Source: Firmicutes bacterium UBA4845 (GTDB lineage Bacteria; Bacillota; Clostridia; Tissierellales; Sedimentibacteraceae). From it: a stretch of 44,757 nt of DNA. Positions 16,287 to 23,854 of the stretch are shown here, in pieces. The notes beneath the pieces were generated by a model. That model saw nothing but the letters and a program-made list of their open reading frames with translations. It was not told the DNA's origin and searched no databases. The DNA is taken from assembly GCA_002399975.1 (NCBI GenBank), contig DHER01000120.1, positions 1-44,757 of the forward strand, written 5' to 3'. The position numbers were made by a program, and so were the translations under genes. Positions within the stretch are counted from its first letter, which is position 1. Each line of letters begins with the position of its first letter.

Positions 16287-16380
16287 CAGAAATGCTAAGG
16301 ATGCTTACATACATTTAATAATATTATAAAATAAAAAGTGATTGTTGCATGAAAGTATATATTGTGCAGGAAGTGATAAT

Positions 16381-17106
16381 ATGAGATATAATATTGCCAT
16401 TTGTGATGACTGCAGAGAATACGGGGAAATAGTATCAAAAATAATAGAGGAGGTTGCATCAAATAATAAAATTAATTGTAGTATAGAAACGTACACTTCA
16501 GGGAAAAACCTTGTGGAAGCTTTTAAAGAAAGTGAATTTGATATTTTATTTTTGGATATGGAAATGCCTGAATTAAACGGTGTGGAGACAGGGCTGCTAA
16601 TTAGAAAAATGAGTAAAAATAATCCTGTTATTTTTTATTTGACATCACACAAAGAATATGCATATGACTCTTATCAAGTTAAGGCGAAAGATTATTTTTT
16701 GAAACCAATAAAACGTTTTCAAATAGAAGAAGCTTTGAATGAGTGTATGAAAGAGATTAATGTACCGCAGGAATTTCTTGATGTAAAAGATGTTAACCAT
16801 ATTAAACACCACATTCCCATAAATGAAATAACACATATATTAAGAAAAAAAGAAGACAGGAAAATTCATATATATTTTTTTGACAAAAAAGAGATAATAA
16901 TTGTGCAGACACTTGAAAATATTGAAAGGGAGTTGATAAACAATGATAATATCGTGAGGGCAAGCAAATCATGTTTGGTTAATATGGATAATGTAAAGAT
17001 GATTAATAAAAATTTGATTTATTTCAGAAATGGATTTAAGGAGGAAGCAAGCAGACGGTGTTTGTCACAATTAAATAATAAATTTAAACTAAAAAACTGG
17101 CGGTGA
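16381..17106 (+). CDS. LytTR-family response regulator (AgrA-like)
   Basis: A 241-residue two-component regulator. The receiver domain has the acidic pair D9/D10 and the phosphoacceptor D59 (LFLDMEMPELNG), with the conserved lysine in FLKPIKR. The C-terminal LytTR DNA-binding domain spans about residues 140-240 (NEITHILRKKEDRKIHIYF, then VRASKSCLVNMDNV). I start at ATG 16381 because AGGAAGTGAT lies just upstream and MRYNIAICDD is the usual receiver start; a TTG at 16342 would add 13 residues. The kinase gene follows after 4 nt. It probably controls the downstream autoinducer genes. Confidence 0.92.
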   Translation: MRYNIAICDDCREYGEIVSKIIEEVASNNKINCSIETYTSGKNLVEAFKESEFDILFLDMEMPELNGVETGLLIRKMSKNNPVIFYLTSHKEYAYDSYQVKAKDYFLKPIKRFQIEEALNECMKEINVPQEFLDVKDVNHIKHHIPINEITHILRKKEDRKIHIYFFDKKEIIIVQTLENIERELINNDNIVRASKSCLVNMDNVKMINKNLIYFRNGFKEEASRRCLSQLNNKFKLKNWR

Positions 17107-17110
17107 AATT

Positions 17111-18418
17111 ATGATCATATGGTACATTGTAGAGTTACTAGTAAATTTTGTTCAAGTTTACGTAATATTTAAATTTTTTGAATTGTATTATGAGCGAAGG
17201 CTCAAATTTAGGTATTCTGTTGAGACCGCTGTTTTAGTTATGACAGCAGTACTGTGCTTACTGAATTATACAGTTTCAAATAAACCATTTATTTATTTAA
17301 TATACATTTTAATTTTTTATACCCTTACTATTTTTTTATTTAAAGGGAATATATTTTCTAAATGTATAACAGTTTTCTTAATTATGGCATTACTCGGCGT
17401 ATGTGAATTATTAGTTGCTGTACTTATTTCTTTAATATCGGGGGTAGATTTAAAATCAAGTCAGCAACAAGGCTTTGTAAGATTAGAAGGAATGATAATA
17501 TCTCAAACTATTTTCATATATGTATATATGATTATGAAGGGAAATATTAAAAAGGAAAAGATATATTTAATTGACCGAAGATATTATTTTCTTACAGGTA
17601 CAATTTTATTTTTAACTGTTATTGTAATTTTTATGACTATTTGGATGTATGGAAATATTGGAAATGAAAATATAGATAATAATTTATTTGCTTTTACACT
17701 ATGTGTATCACTTATATCAATTATAGCAATAGTTTTAACCGATCGAATTATTAAGGATATGAATGAAAAACATAAAGACGAAATGGAACTCCAGCGTATG
17801 AAAATGGAACACGCATATTTATCAGATGTTAATTCTGCTTTAGAGGAGCTTAGAATTTTAAAACATGATATGAGGGGAGAATTGGCTATAATTCATGGAT
17901 ACAATGAATTAGGCCAAAAAGATAAAATAAGAAGCCATATCGAAAAAAAGCTTCAAGAGATGAATGTACAGCTTATGCCTAAAATAGACAAGGACAATGT
18001 AATTACTTCATTTTTAAATTTTAAACTGAAGGAGGCAAGATCAGAAAAAATAGAGGTTAATATTAAAAGCAGCTTGACGGAAGAAAATGAAATAGACATT
18101 GATAAGGAAGATATATGCCGGGTATTGAATAACATTATCAACAACGCAATTGAGGCATGTAAGCAATGTGATAAAAAATACATAAACTTGTACATAAATA
18201 TTTTAAACAACTGTATTGTTATTAAATCAGAAAATCCTTTCAGCGGAGAAATAAAAAAAGAAGACGGTAAAATACTTACTATAAAAAAAGATAAGGCAAA
18301 ACATGGATACGGTTTGAAGAGCATAAAAAATATTGCAGAAAAGTACGGAGGTTTTATGAATGTAAATTATATTAATAATGTATTTACTATTGAAGTCCAA
18401 ATGTTGATTAAAATTTAA
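17111..18418 (+). CDS. AgrC-like sensor histidine kinase
   Basis: A 435-residue membrane kinase. Six or seven hydrophobic segments fill residues 1-212, followed by a coiled-coil linker (about 212-248), a histidine box with H252 (LRILKHDMRGEL), and a GHKL ATPase domain with the N box NNIINNAIEAC and the G box HGYGLKSIKNI. This layout is that of AgrC/ComD peptide receptors rather than of periplasmic-domain kinases. It is cotranscribed with the LytTR regulator and adjacent to a peptide precursor and AgrB, so the processed peptide is its likely ligand. Confidence 0.9.
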   Translation: MIIWYIVELLVNFVQVYVIFKFFELYYERRLKFRYSVETAVLVMTAVLCLLNYTVSNKPFIYLIYILIFYTLTIFLFKGNIFSKCITVFLIMALLGVCELLVAVLISLISGVDLKSSQQQGFVRLEGMIISQTIFIYVYMIMKGNIKKEKIYLIDRRYYFLTGTILFLTVIVIFMTIWMYGNIGNENIDNNLFAFTLCVSLISIIAIVLTDRIIKDMNEKHKDEMELQRMKMEHAYLSDVNSALEELRILKHDMRGELAIIHGYNELGQKDKIRSHIEKKLQEMNVQLMPKIDKDNVITSFLNFKLKEARSEKIEVNIKSSLTEENEIDIDKEDICRVLNNIINNAIEACKQCDKKYINLYINILNNCIVIKSENPFSGEIKKEDGKILTIKKDKAKHGYGLKSIKNIAEKYGGFMNVNYINNVFTIEVQMLIKI

Positions 18419-18453
18419 CACTTTGGCCAGTAATAATACATCAGACTAATTAT

Positions 18454-18488
18454 CTTGTAAGCAATTGCATACAAGTTATTTTTGGACT
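18454..18488 (+). terminator. Hairpin after the kinase gene
   Basis: A near-palindrome CTTGTAAGCAATTGCATACAAG (18454-18475, one mismatched pair inside) is followed by TTATTTTTGG. It is a plausible weak terminator separating the regulator-kinase unit from the precursor-AgrB unit. Confidence 0.45.
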
Positions 18489-18496
18489 TTTTATAT

Positions 18497-18526
18497 ACCG
18501 TTCAAGCAACAAAAACAACCGAATAG
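18497..18526 (+). promoter_or_regulatory. Candidate tandem LytTR binding boxes
   Basis: ACCGTTCAAG (18497-18506) fits the LytTR half-site pattern (ACNGTTNAG type) and ACCGAATAG (18518-18526) is a weaker copy 21 bp downstream. Direct repeats two helical turns apart are how AgrA-type regulators bind. The boxes lie 20 bp before the predicted -35 of the precursor gene, matching an autoinduced promoter. The second box is poor, so this is an inference. Confidence 0.4.
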
Positions 18527-18545
18527 ACATTTTACATAAAAATTA

Positions 18546-18577
18546 TTGAAACTTGTAAATAAATGGTGTAGTATGAT
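18546..18577 (+). promoter_or_regulatory. Predicted autoinduced promoter of the peptide precursor
   Basis: TTGAAA (18546-18551) and TATGAT (18572-18577) are 20 nt apart. The overlong spacer would make the promoter weak without an activator, as known for AgrA-dependent promoters. An alternative reading is TTGTAA (18553-18558) with GATATT (18575-18580), 16 nt apart. Confidence 0.45.
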
Positions 18578-18611
18578 ATTAATGTTGAAATAGGGAAGGG
18601 AGTGTTAAAAA

Positions 18612-18743
18612 ATGAAAAAAACTTTATCTTCAAAAATTGCTGCACTTTTGGAAGCAACTGCTCAAAAAACTGTGGGTACAACATCTATATTCATATATAA
18701 TCAGCCAAAAGTACCGCAATGCTTGCTAAAAAATGATAAGTAA
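18612..18743 (+). CDS. Cyclic lactone autoinducer peptide precursor (AgrD-like)
   Basis: A 43-residue precursor. Residues 1-24 form a Lys-containing amphipathic leader (MKKTLSSKIAALLEATAQ...), residues 25-29 are SIFIY, and residues 30-36 (NQPKVPQ) carry the QPKVP recognition motif of the AgrD family. By analogy with the clostridial arrangement (a five-residue ring, one residue, then QPxxP), S25-Y29 would form the ring, giving a Ser lactone instead of the usual Cys thiolactone. The only Cys (C37) is beyond the recognition motif. GGGAAGGGAG precedes ATG. It overlaps agrB by 11 nt. Confidence 0.85.
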   Translation: MKKTLSSKIAALLEATAQKTVGTTSIFIYNQPKVPQCLLKNDK

Positions 18744-19293
18744 GGTTTCAGTTTTATTATCTGAGAGAATTGGGGGTAACCTCAATTCTTCAGATAATGA
18801 AAAAGCAGTGTATGCCTATGGTATCGAAGTATTGCTTTCATTGCTGACAAACTTAATAATCCTTTCCATATTGGCGTATATTATGAACAAAAAATGGGAA
18901 CTTCTAATTTACCTCCTTTTCTTTACAATACTCAGGAGTTTTACAGGCGGTTACCACGCAAAAACACATGTAGGGTGTATTTTTATCACATCCTTTGTAT
19001 TTGTGATATCGGCTATGTGCGGTATGTATTTAGATAAATACGAGAAAATATTTTTAGCGTTGGGAGTTATATTTTCGGTTTTTATAGTTTTTTGGCGAGC
19101 ACCGTCCGAATCGGTAAATAAGCCTTTGAGCAAAAGTGAAAGAAAGAAATATAGGAAAATAAGCAGAATATTGGTTATAGTATTGAGTATTTTTACTGTT
19201 TCCTTATATTTTTTGAGAGAAAAAACAGATAATATTTATATTACAGCAACGGCAGTTATGGTGTTTGAATCTGCAAGTATGTTAAAAAAGTGA
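18733..19293 (+). CDS. AgrB-family peptide-processing membrane protease
   Basis: AgrB cleaves the precursor C-terminal tail and forms the peptide ring in the membrane. The catalytic pair is visible as H75 and C82 in RSFTGGYHAKTHVGC, matching H77 and C84 of the S. aureus enzyme. Hydrophobic segments lie at about residues 35-50, 58-68, 84-100, 104-120, 145-162 and 168-180. The 186 residues are typical. The start codon overlaps the end of the precursor gene, so expression is coupled. A terminator follows the stop. Confidence 0.93.
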   Translation: MISKVSVLLSERIGGNLNSSDNEKAVYAYGIEVLLSLLTNLIILSILAYIMNKKWELLIYLLFFTILRSFTGGYHAKTHVGCIFITSFVFVISAMCGMYLDKYEKIFLALGVIFSVFIVFWRAPSESVNKPLSKSERKKYRKISRILVIVLSIFTVSLYFLREKTDNIYITATAVMVFESASMLKK

Positions 19294-19317
19294 ATTTTTG
19301 TATTTATATGAGTTAAG

Positions 19318-19347
19318 ACAGTTCAATTTATTGGACTGTTTTTTTTG
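19318..19347 (+). terminator. Intrinsic terminator after agrB
   Basis: ACAGTTCAA (19318-19326) pairs with TTGGACTGT (19331-19339), one G-T pair, and runs into eight T (19339-19346). A clear rho-independent terminator that isolates the agr unit from ecfA1. Confidence 0.9.
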
Positions 19348-19395
19348 CTTTACATCTCTTTGTTACTATATTATCAGATAATTCGATAAAAGATA

Positions 19396-19444
19396 TTGTA
19401 AATTCATTGGAATAATGTTATTATTTAATGCAGGTTAATGCAGT
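19396..19444 (+). promoter_or_regulatory. Promoter and tandem repeat before ecfA1
   Basis: TTGTAA (19396-19401) and TATTAT (19419-19424) are 17 nt apart. Immediately downstream, TTAATGCAG occurs twice in tandem with a 10-bp period (from 19425 and 19435), at the expected transcription start. The repeats lie on one face of the helix and could be a repressor site. Confidence 0.45.
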
Positions 19445-19470
19445 TAAATAATTATATCAGGTGTGTATAT

Positions 19471-20298
19471 ATGGCAGAGAATATAATTAAAATAGAAAAT
19501 GTAAAATTTAAATATGACGAAAAAGATACCCTATATGCCGTCGACGGCGTAAATCTTAATATTAGACAAGGTGAATTTACCGCTGTTGTGGGTCGTAATG
19601 GTTCAGGAAAATCTACTCTTGCAAAGCTTATAAATTCAATATTGCTGCCTGAGTCAGGCAAAATTTATGTGAAGGGAATGGATACTGCCGATGATTCCAA
19701 GCTTTGGGATATAAGGCAGGCTGCAGGGATGGTCTTTCAGAATCCGGATAATCAGCTTGTTGCTACGATTGTGGAGGAAGACATTGCCTTCGGACCTGAA
19801 AATCAAGGAGTAGATCCTTCTGAAATAAGAAGGAGAGTGGACGAAGCGTTAAAAGCTGTGGGAATGTATGATTTTAGGGATTGGCCTCCTCATATGCTGT
19901 CAGGAGGGCAAAAACAAAGAATTGCAATTGCAGGAATATTAGCTTTAAATTCTGACTGCATAATATTAGATGAACCTACGGCTATGCTAGATCCGTCCGG
20001 CAGGAAGGAAGTAATGGATACACTTCAAAAGCTAAAAGAAAGAGGAAAGACAATAATATTGATAACACATTATATGGATGAAGCTGTTCAGGCGGATAGG
20101 GTGGTGGTAATGGACAGAGGCAGTGTTAAATTGGACGGTACTCCTAAGGAAATTTTTAGGAATATGGATGTAATTAAAAAATTTGGTTTGGATGTACCGC
20201 AAATAACACAGCTTGCTCAGGGACTTTACAGAGCAGGTCTTGACATTCCTCCTGATATAATAGATGTGAAAGAATTGGTGGATCTACTATGTCGATAA
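19471..20298 (+). CDS. ecfA1: ECF transporter ATPase EcfA1
   Basis: One of two ATPases that power energy-coupling factor vitamin transporters. It has Walker A GRNGSGKST (residues 41-49), Q-loop FQNPDNQ, signature LSGGQKQR and Walker B CIILDEPTAMLDPSGR. I start at ATG 19471 (MAENIIKIENVKF, 275 residues); an upstream in-frame ATG at 19438 lies in the tandem repeat region. The ribosome binding site AGGTG is weak. It overlaps ecfA2 by 10 nt. The block ecfA1-ecfA2-ecfT-truA commonly follows rplQ in Firmicutes. Confidence 0.95.
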   Translation: MAENIIKIENVKFKYDEKDTLYAVDGVNLNIRQGEFTAVVGRNGSGKSTLAKLINSILLPESGKIYVKGMDTADDSKLWDIRQAAGMVFQNPDNQLVATIVEEDIAFGPENQGVDPSEIRRRVDEALKAVGMYDFRDWPPHMLSGGQKQRIAIAGILALNSDCIILDEPTAMLDPSGRKEVMDTLQKLKERGKTIILITHYMDEAVQADRVVVMDRGSVKLDGTPKEIFRNMDVIKKFGLDVPQITQLAQGLYRAGLDIPPDIIDVKELVDLLCR

Positions 20299-21149
20299 AA
20301 GCAGAAAATATTAAATATATATACGGCGAAGGGACAGCATTTGTGACAGTAGCGTTGGATGATGTGAATGTGGAAATACATAAGGGTGATTTCCTTGGAA
20401 TTATCGGACATACAGGTTCAGGTAAATCTACTTTTATTCAGCTTTTAAATGGATTGGAAAAACCAACTCAGGGAAAAATAACCGTAGATGGAATTGTTGT
20501 TGGTGAGGATAAGAAGCTTTTAAGTAAAATACGCCAAACCGTAGGGCTTGTTTTCCAATATCCCGAATATCAGTTGTTTGAAGAAACTGTGGCGAAGGAT
20601 GTTGCATTTGGACCGGCAAATTTGAAACTATCTGAAGATGAAATTAACGAAAGAGTCAGAGATTCATTGGAAATGATGGGTTTTAATTATGAAAAGATTA
20701 AAGATGTTTCTCCTTTCGATTTGTCGGGCGGTCAAAAAAGAAGGGTTGCAATTGCCGGGGTGATGGCAATGAAACCAAGCTACCTGGTACTGGACGAACC
20801 TACGGCAGGGCTTGATCCTGCAGGTAGGAATGAACTGTTTGCACAGATAAATCGGCTTCATGAAAAGTCAGGTGTAACCATAATTCTTGTTTCTCACAGT
20901 ATGGAGGACATTGCCAGATTAGTAAACAGGGTAATAGTAATGTATAAGGGTAAAGTACATATGGAAGGGACGCCGAAGGAAATATATTCTCATCCAGATG
21001 AATTGGAAAAAATCGGACTAGGTGTTCCTCAGATTGCTGAAGTTGTTTATGAACTTAGAAAACGTGGCTTTAATATAAGACCGGACATAATTACAGTAAA
21101 GGAAGCCAAGGAAGAAATATTGAGGGAAGTGAGGAAACGACGTGCTTAA
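20289..21149 (+). CDS. ecfA2: ECF transporter ATPase EcfA2
   Basis: Second ATPase of the energy-coupling factor module. Walker A is GHTGSGKST (residues 40-48), the Q-loop segment is FQYPEYQLFEETV, the signature is LSGGQKRR, and Walker B is YLVLDEPTAGLDPAGR. The 286 residues and the FQYPEYQLF segment are characteristic of EcfA2 as opposed to EcfA1. It overlaps its neighbours on both sides (10 and 8 nt), indicating coupled translation of the complex. Confidence 0.96.
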   Translation: MSIKAENIKYIYGEGTAFVTVALDDVNVEIHKGDFLGIIGHTGSGKSTFIQLLNGLEKPTQGKITVDGIVVGEDKKLLSKIRQTVGLVFQYPEYQLFEETVAKDVAFGPANLKLSEDEINERVRDSLEMMGFNYEKIKDVSPFDLSGGQKRRVAIAGVMAMKPSYLVLDEPTAGLDPAGRNELFAQINRLHEKSGVTIILVSHSMEDIARLVNRVIVMYKGKVHMEGTPKEIYSHPDELEKIGLGVPQIAEVVYELRKRGFNIRPDIITVKEAKEEILREVRKRRA

Positions 21150-21939
21150 AAATTTAACTATCGGGCAGCATTACCCCGTGGAATCTCCTATTCATAGTCT
21201 TGACCCAAGAGTGAAAATTATAATTACGATTTTTTTTATAGTTTCCTTGTTTCTCGTAGACAACTTTACAACATATTTAGTTGTAATTGTATTTTTAGCA
21301 GCGGTAATTAAAATGTCCAAAGTGCCGTTTAAATTTGTTATAAGAGGTTTAAGGCCTATATTGATGATAATTCTTATAACCTTTATTATTAATATTTTAA
21401 TGACTCCTGGTAAAATATTGCTCAAGGTAGGATTTATTAAAATAACCGAGGAAGGTCTAAGGCAGGCAGGATTTATGGCTATAAGGCTCACGCTCCTGAT
21501 AATGGGAACATCTCTGCTTACACTTACCACTTCTCCTATTATTCTTACAGACGGGATTGAAAGCCTTTTAAGCCCTTTTAAAAGATTTGGGCTGCCTGCC
21601 CATGAATTGGCAATGATGATGACTATAGCATTAAGGTTTATTCCTACATTATTAGATGAAACTGAAAAGATAATGAAAGCACAAAAATCCAGAGGAGCAG
21701 ATTTTGAAAGCGGGAATTTGGTAAGCAGGGCAAAAAATTTAGTTCCATTATTAGTTCCGCTTTTTGTAAGTGCATTCAGGCGTGCCGATGAGTTGGCAAT
21801 GGCAATGGAAGCAAGATGCTACAGAGGTGGAGAGAACAGAACAAGAATGCGTCAGCTTAAAATTTCAAAGGGTGATTACGTTGCATCAGTAATATTTACA
21901 ATTTATTTTGCAGCGGTAATTATAATTAAAATATGGTAA
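21142..21939 (+). CDS. ecfT: ECF transporter transmembrane subunit EcfT
   Basis: EcfT joins the two ATPases to exchangeable substrate-binding S components in the membrane. It has 265 residues, several hydrophobic segments (about residues 28-55, 65-85, 110-130, 245-263) and the coupling helices with an Ala-Arg-Gly-type motif: KAQKSRGADFES and MAMEARCYRGGENRTR. The start is GTG 21142, inside the end of ecfA2. It overlaps truA by 7 nt. Confidence 0.95.
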   Translation: MLKNLTIGQHYPVESPIHSLDPRVKIIITIFFIVSLFLVDNFTTYLVVIVFLAAVIKMSKVPFKFVIRGLRPILMIILITFIINILMTPGKILLKVGFIKITEEGLRQAGFMAIRLTLLIMGTSLLTLTTSPIILTDGIESLLSPFKRFGLPAHELAMMMTIALRFIPTLLDETEKIMKAQKSRGADFESGNLVSRAKNLVPLLVPLFVSAFRRADELAMAMEARCYRGGENRTRMRQLKISKGDYVASVIFTIYFAAVIIIKIW

Positions 21940-22697
21940 AAAATATTAAACTTAAAATTGCTTATGATGGAACCGGTTATCATGGGTGGCAAACTCAACC
22001 GGGCAAGAATACAATTCAGGGAACAATAGAAGAGGCAATCTACACCGTAATGAAAGAAATGAAACAAAAAATTAATTTAACAGTCTCAGGAAGAACCGAC
22101 AGCGGTGTTCATGCTCTTGGGCAGATAGCAAACTTTATTTCGGATACTAATATTCCCCAGGATAAAATTAAGATTGCCTTAAATGCAAACTTGCCTAATG
22201 ATATTAGAATTTTAGAGTCGGAAATTGTTCCTATGGAATTTAATTCAAGGTTTGATGCTCATGACAAAACATATATGTATCAAATTTACAATGACAGGGT
22301 TTTAAGTCCATTTTACAGCAGATATTCATGTTTTGTGCCGTCAAGGCTTGATTTTGATAAAATGGAAGAGTCACTGAAATGCATTATTGGATCTCATGAT
22401 TTTAAAGGTTTTATGGCTACAGGTTCCGATGTTAAAACAACAGTGAGAACGATCTATGAAGCAAAACTTATTTATGAAAGACCCATAATAAAATTATATA
22501 TAACAGGAAGTGGATTTTTGTACAACATGGTAAGGATTATAGCCGGAACATTAATTGACATCGGAAAGGGCATAAAAGGTTCAGAGTGTATGGAAGAAGC
22601 CATAAAAACAAAAGACAGAACAGCACTTGGTCAGACAGCCGTATCCCGAGGATTGTTTCTAATAAGCGTAAATTATAAAAAAATGCTTGACATGTGA
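21933..22697 (+). CDS. truA: tRNA pseudouridine synthase A
   Basis: TruA makes pseudouridine at positions 38-40 of tRNA anticodon arms. The catalytic aspartate D56 is in the motif GRTDSGVHALGQ. The N-terminal IAYDGTGYHGWQTQPG and the C-terminal GSGFLYNMVRIIAGTLIDIG are signatures. The 254 residues are normal. It overlaps ecfT by 7 nt, and a region of about 125 nt with its own promoter and hairpin separates it from rplM. Confidence 0.97.
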   Translation: MVKNIKLKIAYDGTGYHGWQTQPGKNTIQGTIEEAIYTVMKEMKQKINLTVSGRTDSGVHALGQIANFISDTNIPQDKIKIALNANLPNDIRILESEIVPMEFNSRFDAHDKTYMYQIYNDRVLSPFYSRYSCFVPSRLDFDKMEESLKCIIGSHDFKGFMATGSDVKTTVRTIYEAKLIYERPIIKLYITGSGFLYNMVRIIAGTLIDIGKGIKGSECMEEAIKTKDRTALGQTAVSRGLFLISVNYKKMLDM

Positions 22698-22698
22698 A

Positions 22699-22728
22699 TT
22701 GTTTTAATTTAAACTATATAAGTATGAT
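22699..22728 (+). promoter_or_regulatory. Candidate promoter of rplM-rpsI
   Basis: TTGTTT (22699-22704) and TATGAT (22723-22728) are 18 nt apart, giving a leader of about 85 nt. A perfect TTGACA at 22687 has no suitable -10 at normal spacing. Confidence 0.4.
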
Positions 22729-22737
22729 TAAATGAGA

Positions 22738-22773
22738 GAAAAAACGTCCAATGCCCCGGAATTAGGTTTTTTC
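22738..22773 (+). ncRNA. Hairpin in the rplM leader, candidate L13 leader
   Basis: GAAAAAAC (22738-22745) pairs perfectly with GTTTTTTC (22766-22773), with a smaller TCC/GGA helix inside. Leader RNAs that bind L13 are known upstream of rplM in Firmicutes (the Rfam L13 leader). Position fits, but I cannot confirm the consensus by eye; it might also be a terminator of the truA transcript read through. Confidence 0.35.
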
Positions 22774-22821
22774 AATATAATTTAAAATTAATTTGATATC
22801 AGGAACACAGGAGGTAAGATA

Positions 22822-23250
22822 ATGAAAAGCTTCTTGGCAAAACCTAATGAAGTTGCAAAGGAATGGTATGTTATAGATGCCGAAGGCAAAACTTTAGGTA
22901 GACTTGCAACAGAGGTTGCAAGACTTTTAAGAGGTAAACATAAACCGATATACACACCCCATGTTGATACAGGGGATTATGTTATAGTAGTAAATGCTGA
23001 TAAAGTTGTTTTAACAGGAAAAAAATTAGACCAAAAATTATACAGGCACCACTCTCTTTATCCAGGCGGATTAAAGGAAACTCCTTATAGGGATTTATTT
23101 AAAAAAAAGCCTACGGAACCAGTTTATTTGGCGGTAAAAGGAATGCTTCCTAAAAACAGCCTTGGAAGAAAAATGTTAAAGAAACTTAAGGTATATGCTG
23201 GACCTGAGCATAACCATCAGGCTCAAAACCCACAGGTGTACGAGTTTTAG
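22822..23250 (+). CDS. rplM: 50S ribosomal protein L13
   Basis: L13 is an early-assembly protein of the large subunit. The 142 residues are standard. WYVIDAEGKTLGRLATEVARLLRGK and the DTGDYVIVVNADKVVLTGKK segment are signatures, as is GMLPKNSLGRKMLKKL. ACAGGAGGT precedes ATG. It forms the usual pair with rpsI. Confidence 0.98.
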   Translation: MKSFLAKPNEVAKEWYVIDAEGKTLGRLATEVARLLRGKHKPIYTPHVDTGDYVIVVNADKVVLTGKKLDQKLYRHHSLYPGGLKETPYRDLFKKKPTEPVYLAVKGMLPKNSLGRKMLKKLKVYAGPEHNHQAQNPQVYEF

Positions 23251-23267
23251 GAGAGGAGGACGATTAG

Positions 23268-23657
23268 ATGGATGTACAATATAGAGGAACAGGCAGAAGA
23301 AAAAAAGCAGTAGCAAGGGTAAGATTAGTGCCGGGAACCGGAAAAGTTGTAATAAATAAAAGAGATTTAAATGATTATATTAAGTATGAAACTTTAAGAG
23401 TATTGGTTAAGGAACCGTTGGTTATTACTGATACCATGGGTCAATATGATGTATTGGTAAATGTTAACGGCGGTGGATACACAGGCCAAGCAGGAGCAAT
23501 CAGACATGGCATTTCAAGAGCGCTTTTACAGGTAGATGGAGAGTTAAGACCCCTTCTTAAAAAAGCTGGATTCCTTACAAGGGATTCAAGAATGAAAGAA
23601 AGAAAGAAATACGGCTTGAAGAAAGCAAGAAGAGCTTCACAGTTTAGCAAGAGATAG
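23268..23657 (+). CDS. rpsI: 30S ribosomal protein S9
   Basis: S9 has a C-terminal tail that reaches P-site tRNA. The 129 residues match. YRGTGRRKKAVARVRLVPG at the start, GGGYTGQAGAIRHGISRALL in the middle and a C-terminal ...KARRASQFSKR are family hallmarks. GAGAGGAGG precedes ATG. No simple T-run terminator follows directly; the next structure belongs to the queT leader region. Confidence 0.98.
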   Translation: MDVQYRGTGRRKKAVARVRLVPGTGKVVINKRDLNDYIKYETLRVLVKEPLVITDTMGQYDVLVNVNGGGYTGQAGAIRHGISRALLQVDGELRPLLKKAGFLTRDSRMKERKKYGLKKARRASQFSKR

Positions 23658-23715
23658 TTCATATGATTCATAAGTAAGAAAATGAAATAAGTAATAAAAT
23701 AAAAATTATAAAAAC

Positions 23716-23854
23716 GAGAAATCGAAAATTGTGATTGTTTTTGGACATAGTATTCCAAATTAGGTTTTCGATTTCTCAAGTGTTTCTTGGCACCCACTAA
23801 AAAAAATCAAGATTTTTTTGTGACTCCAGGATTCTTTTGAAAGGAGTTTTTTTA
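23716..23854 (+). promoter_or_regulatory. Structured leader of the QueT transporter, possible riboswitch
   Basis: A perfect 13-bp stem (23716-23728 with 23765-23777) encloses a TTTGGA/TCCAAA hairpin (23740-23745 with 23754-23759). Next, CACT (23795-23798) can pair with AGTG (23779-23782) or its CAC can extend an A7/T7 hairpin with GTG (23820-23822). Finally ACTCC (23823-23827) pairs with GGAGT (23843-23847), hiding the ribosome binding site AAAGGAG and running into seven T. QueT genes are often under preQ1 riboswitches, but I do not see the preQ1-I or preQ1-II consensus. Confidence 0.5.

Noticed and set aside
22687..22692. Perfect TTGACA before rplM as -35
   Set aside because: No -10 lies at 15-19 nt; TTGTTT with TATGAT fits better.
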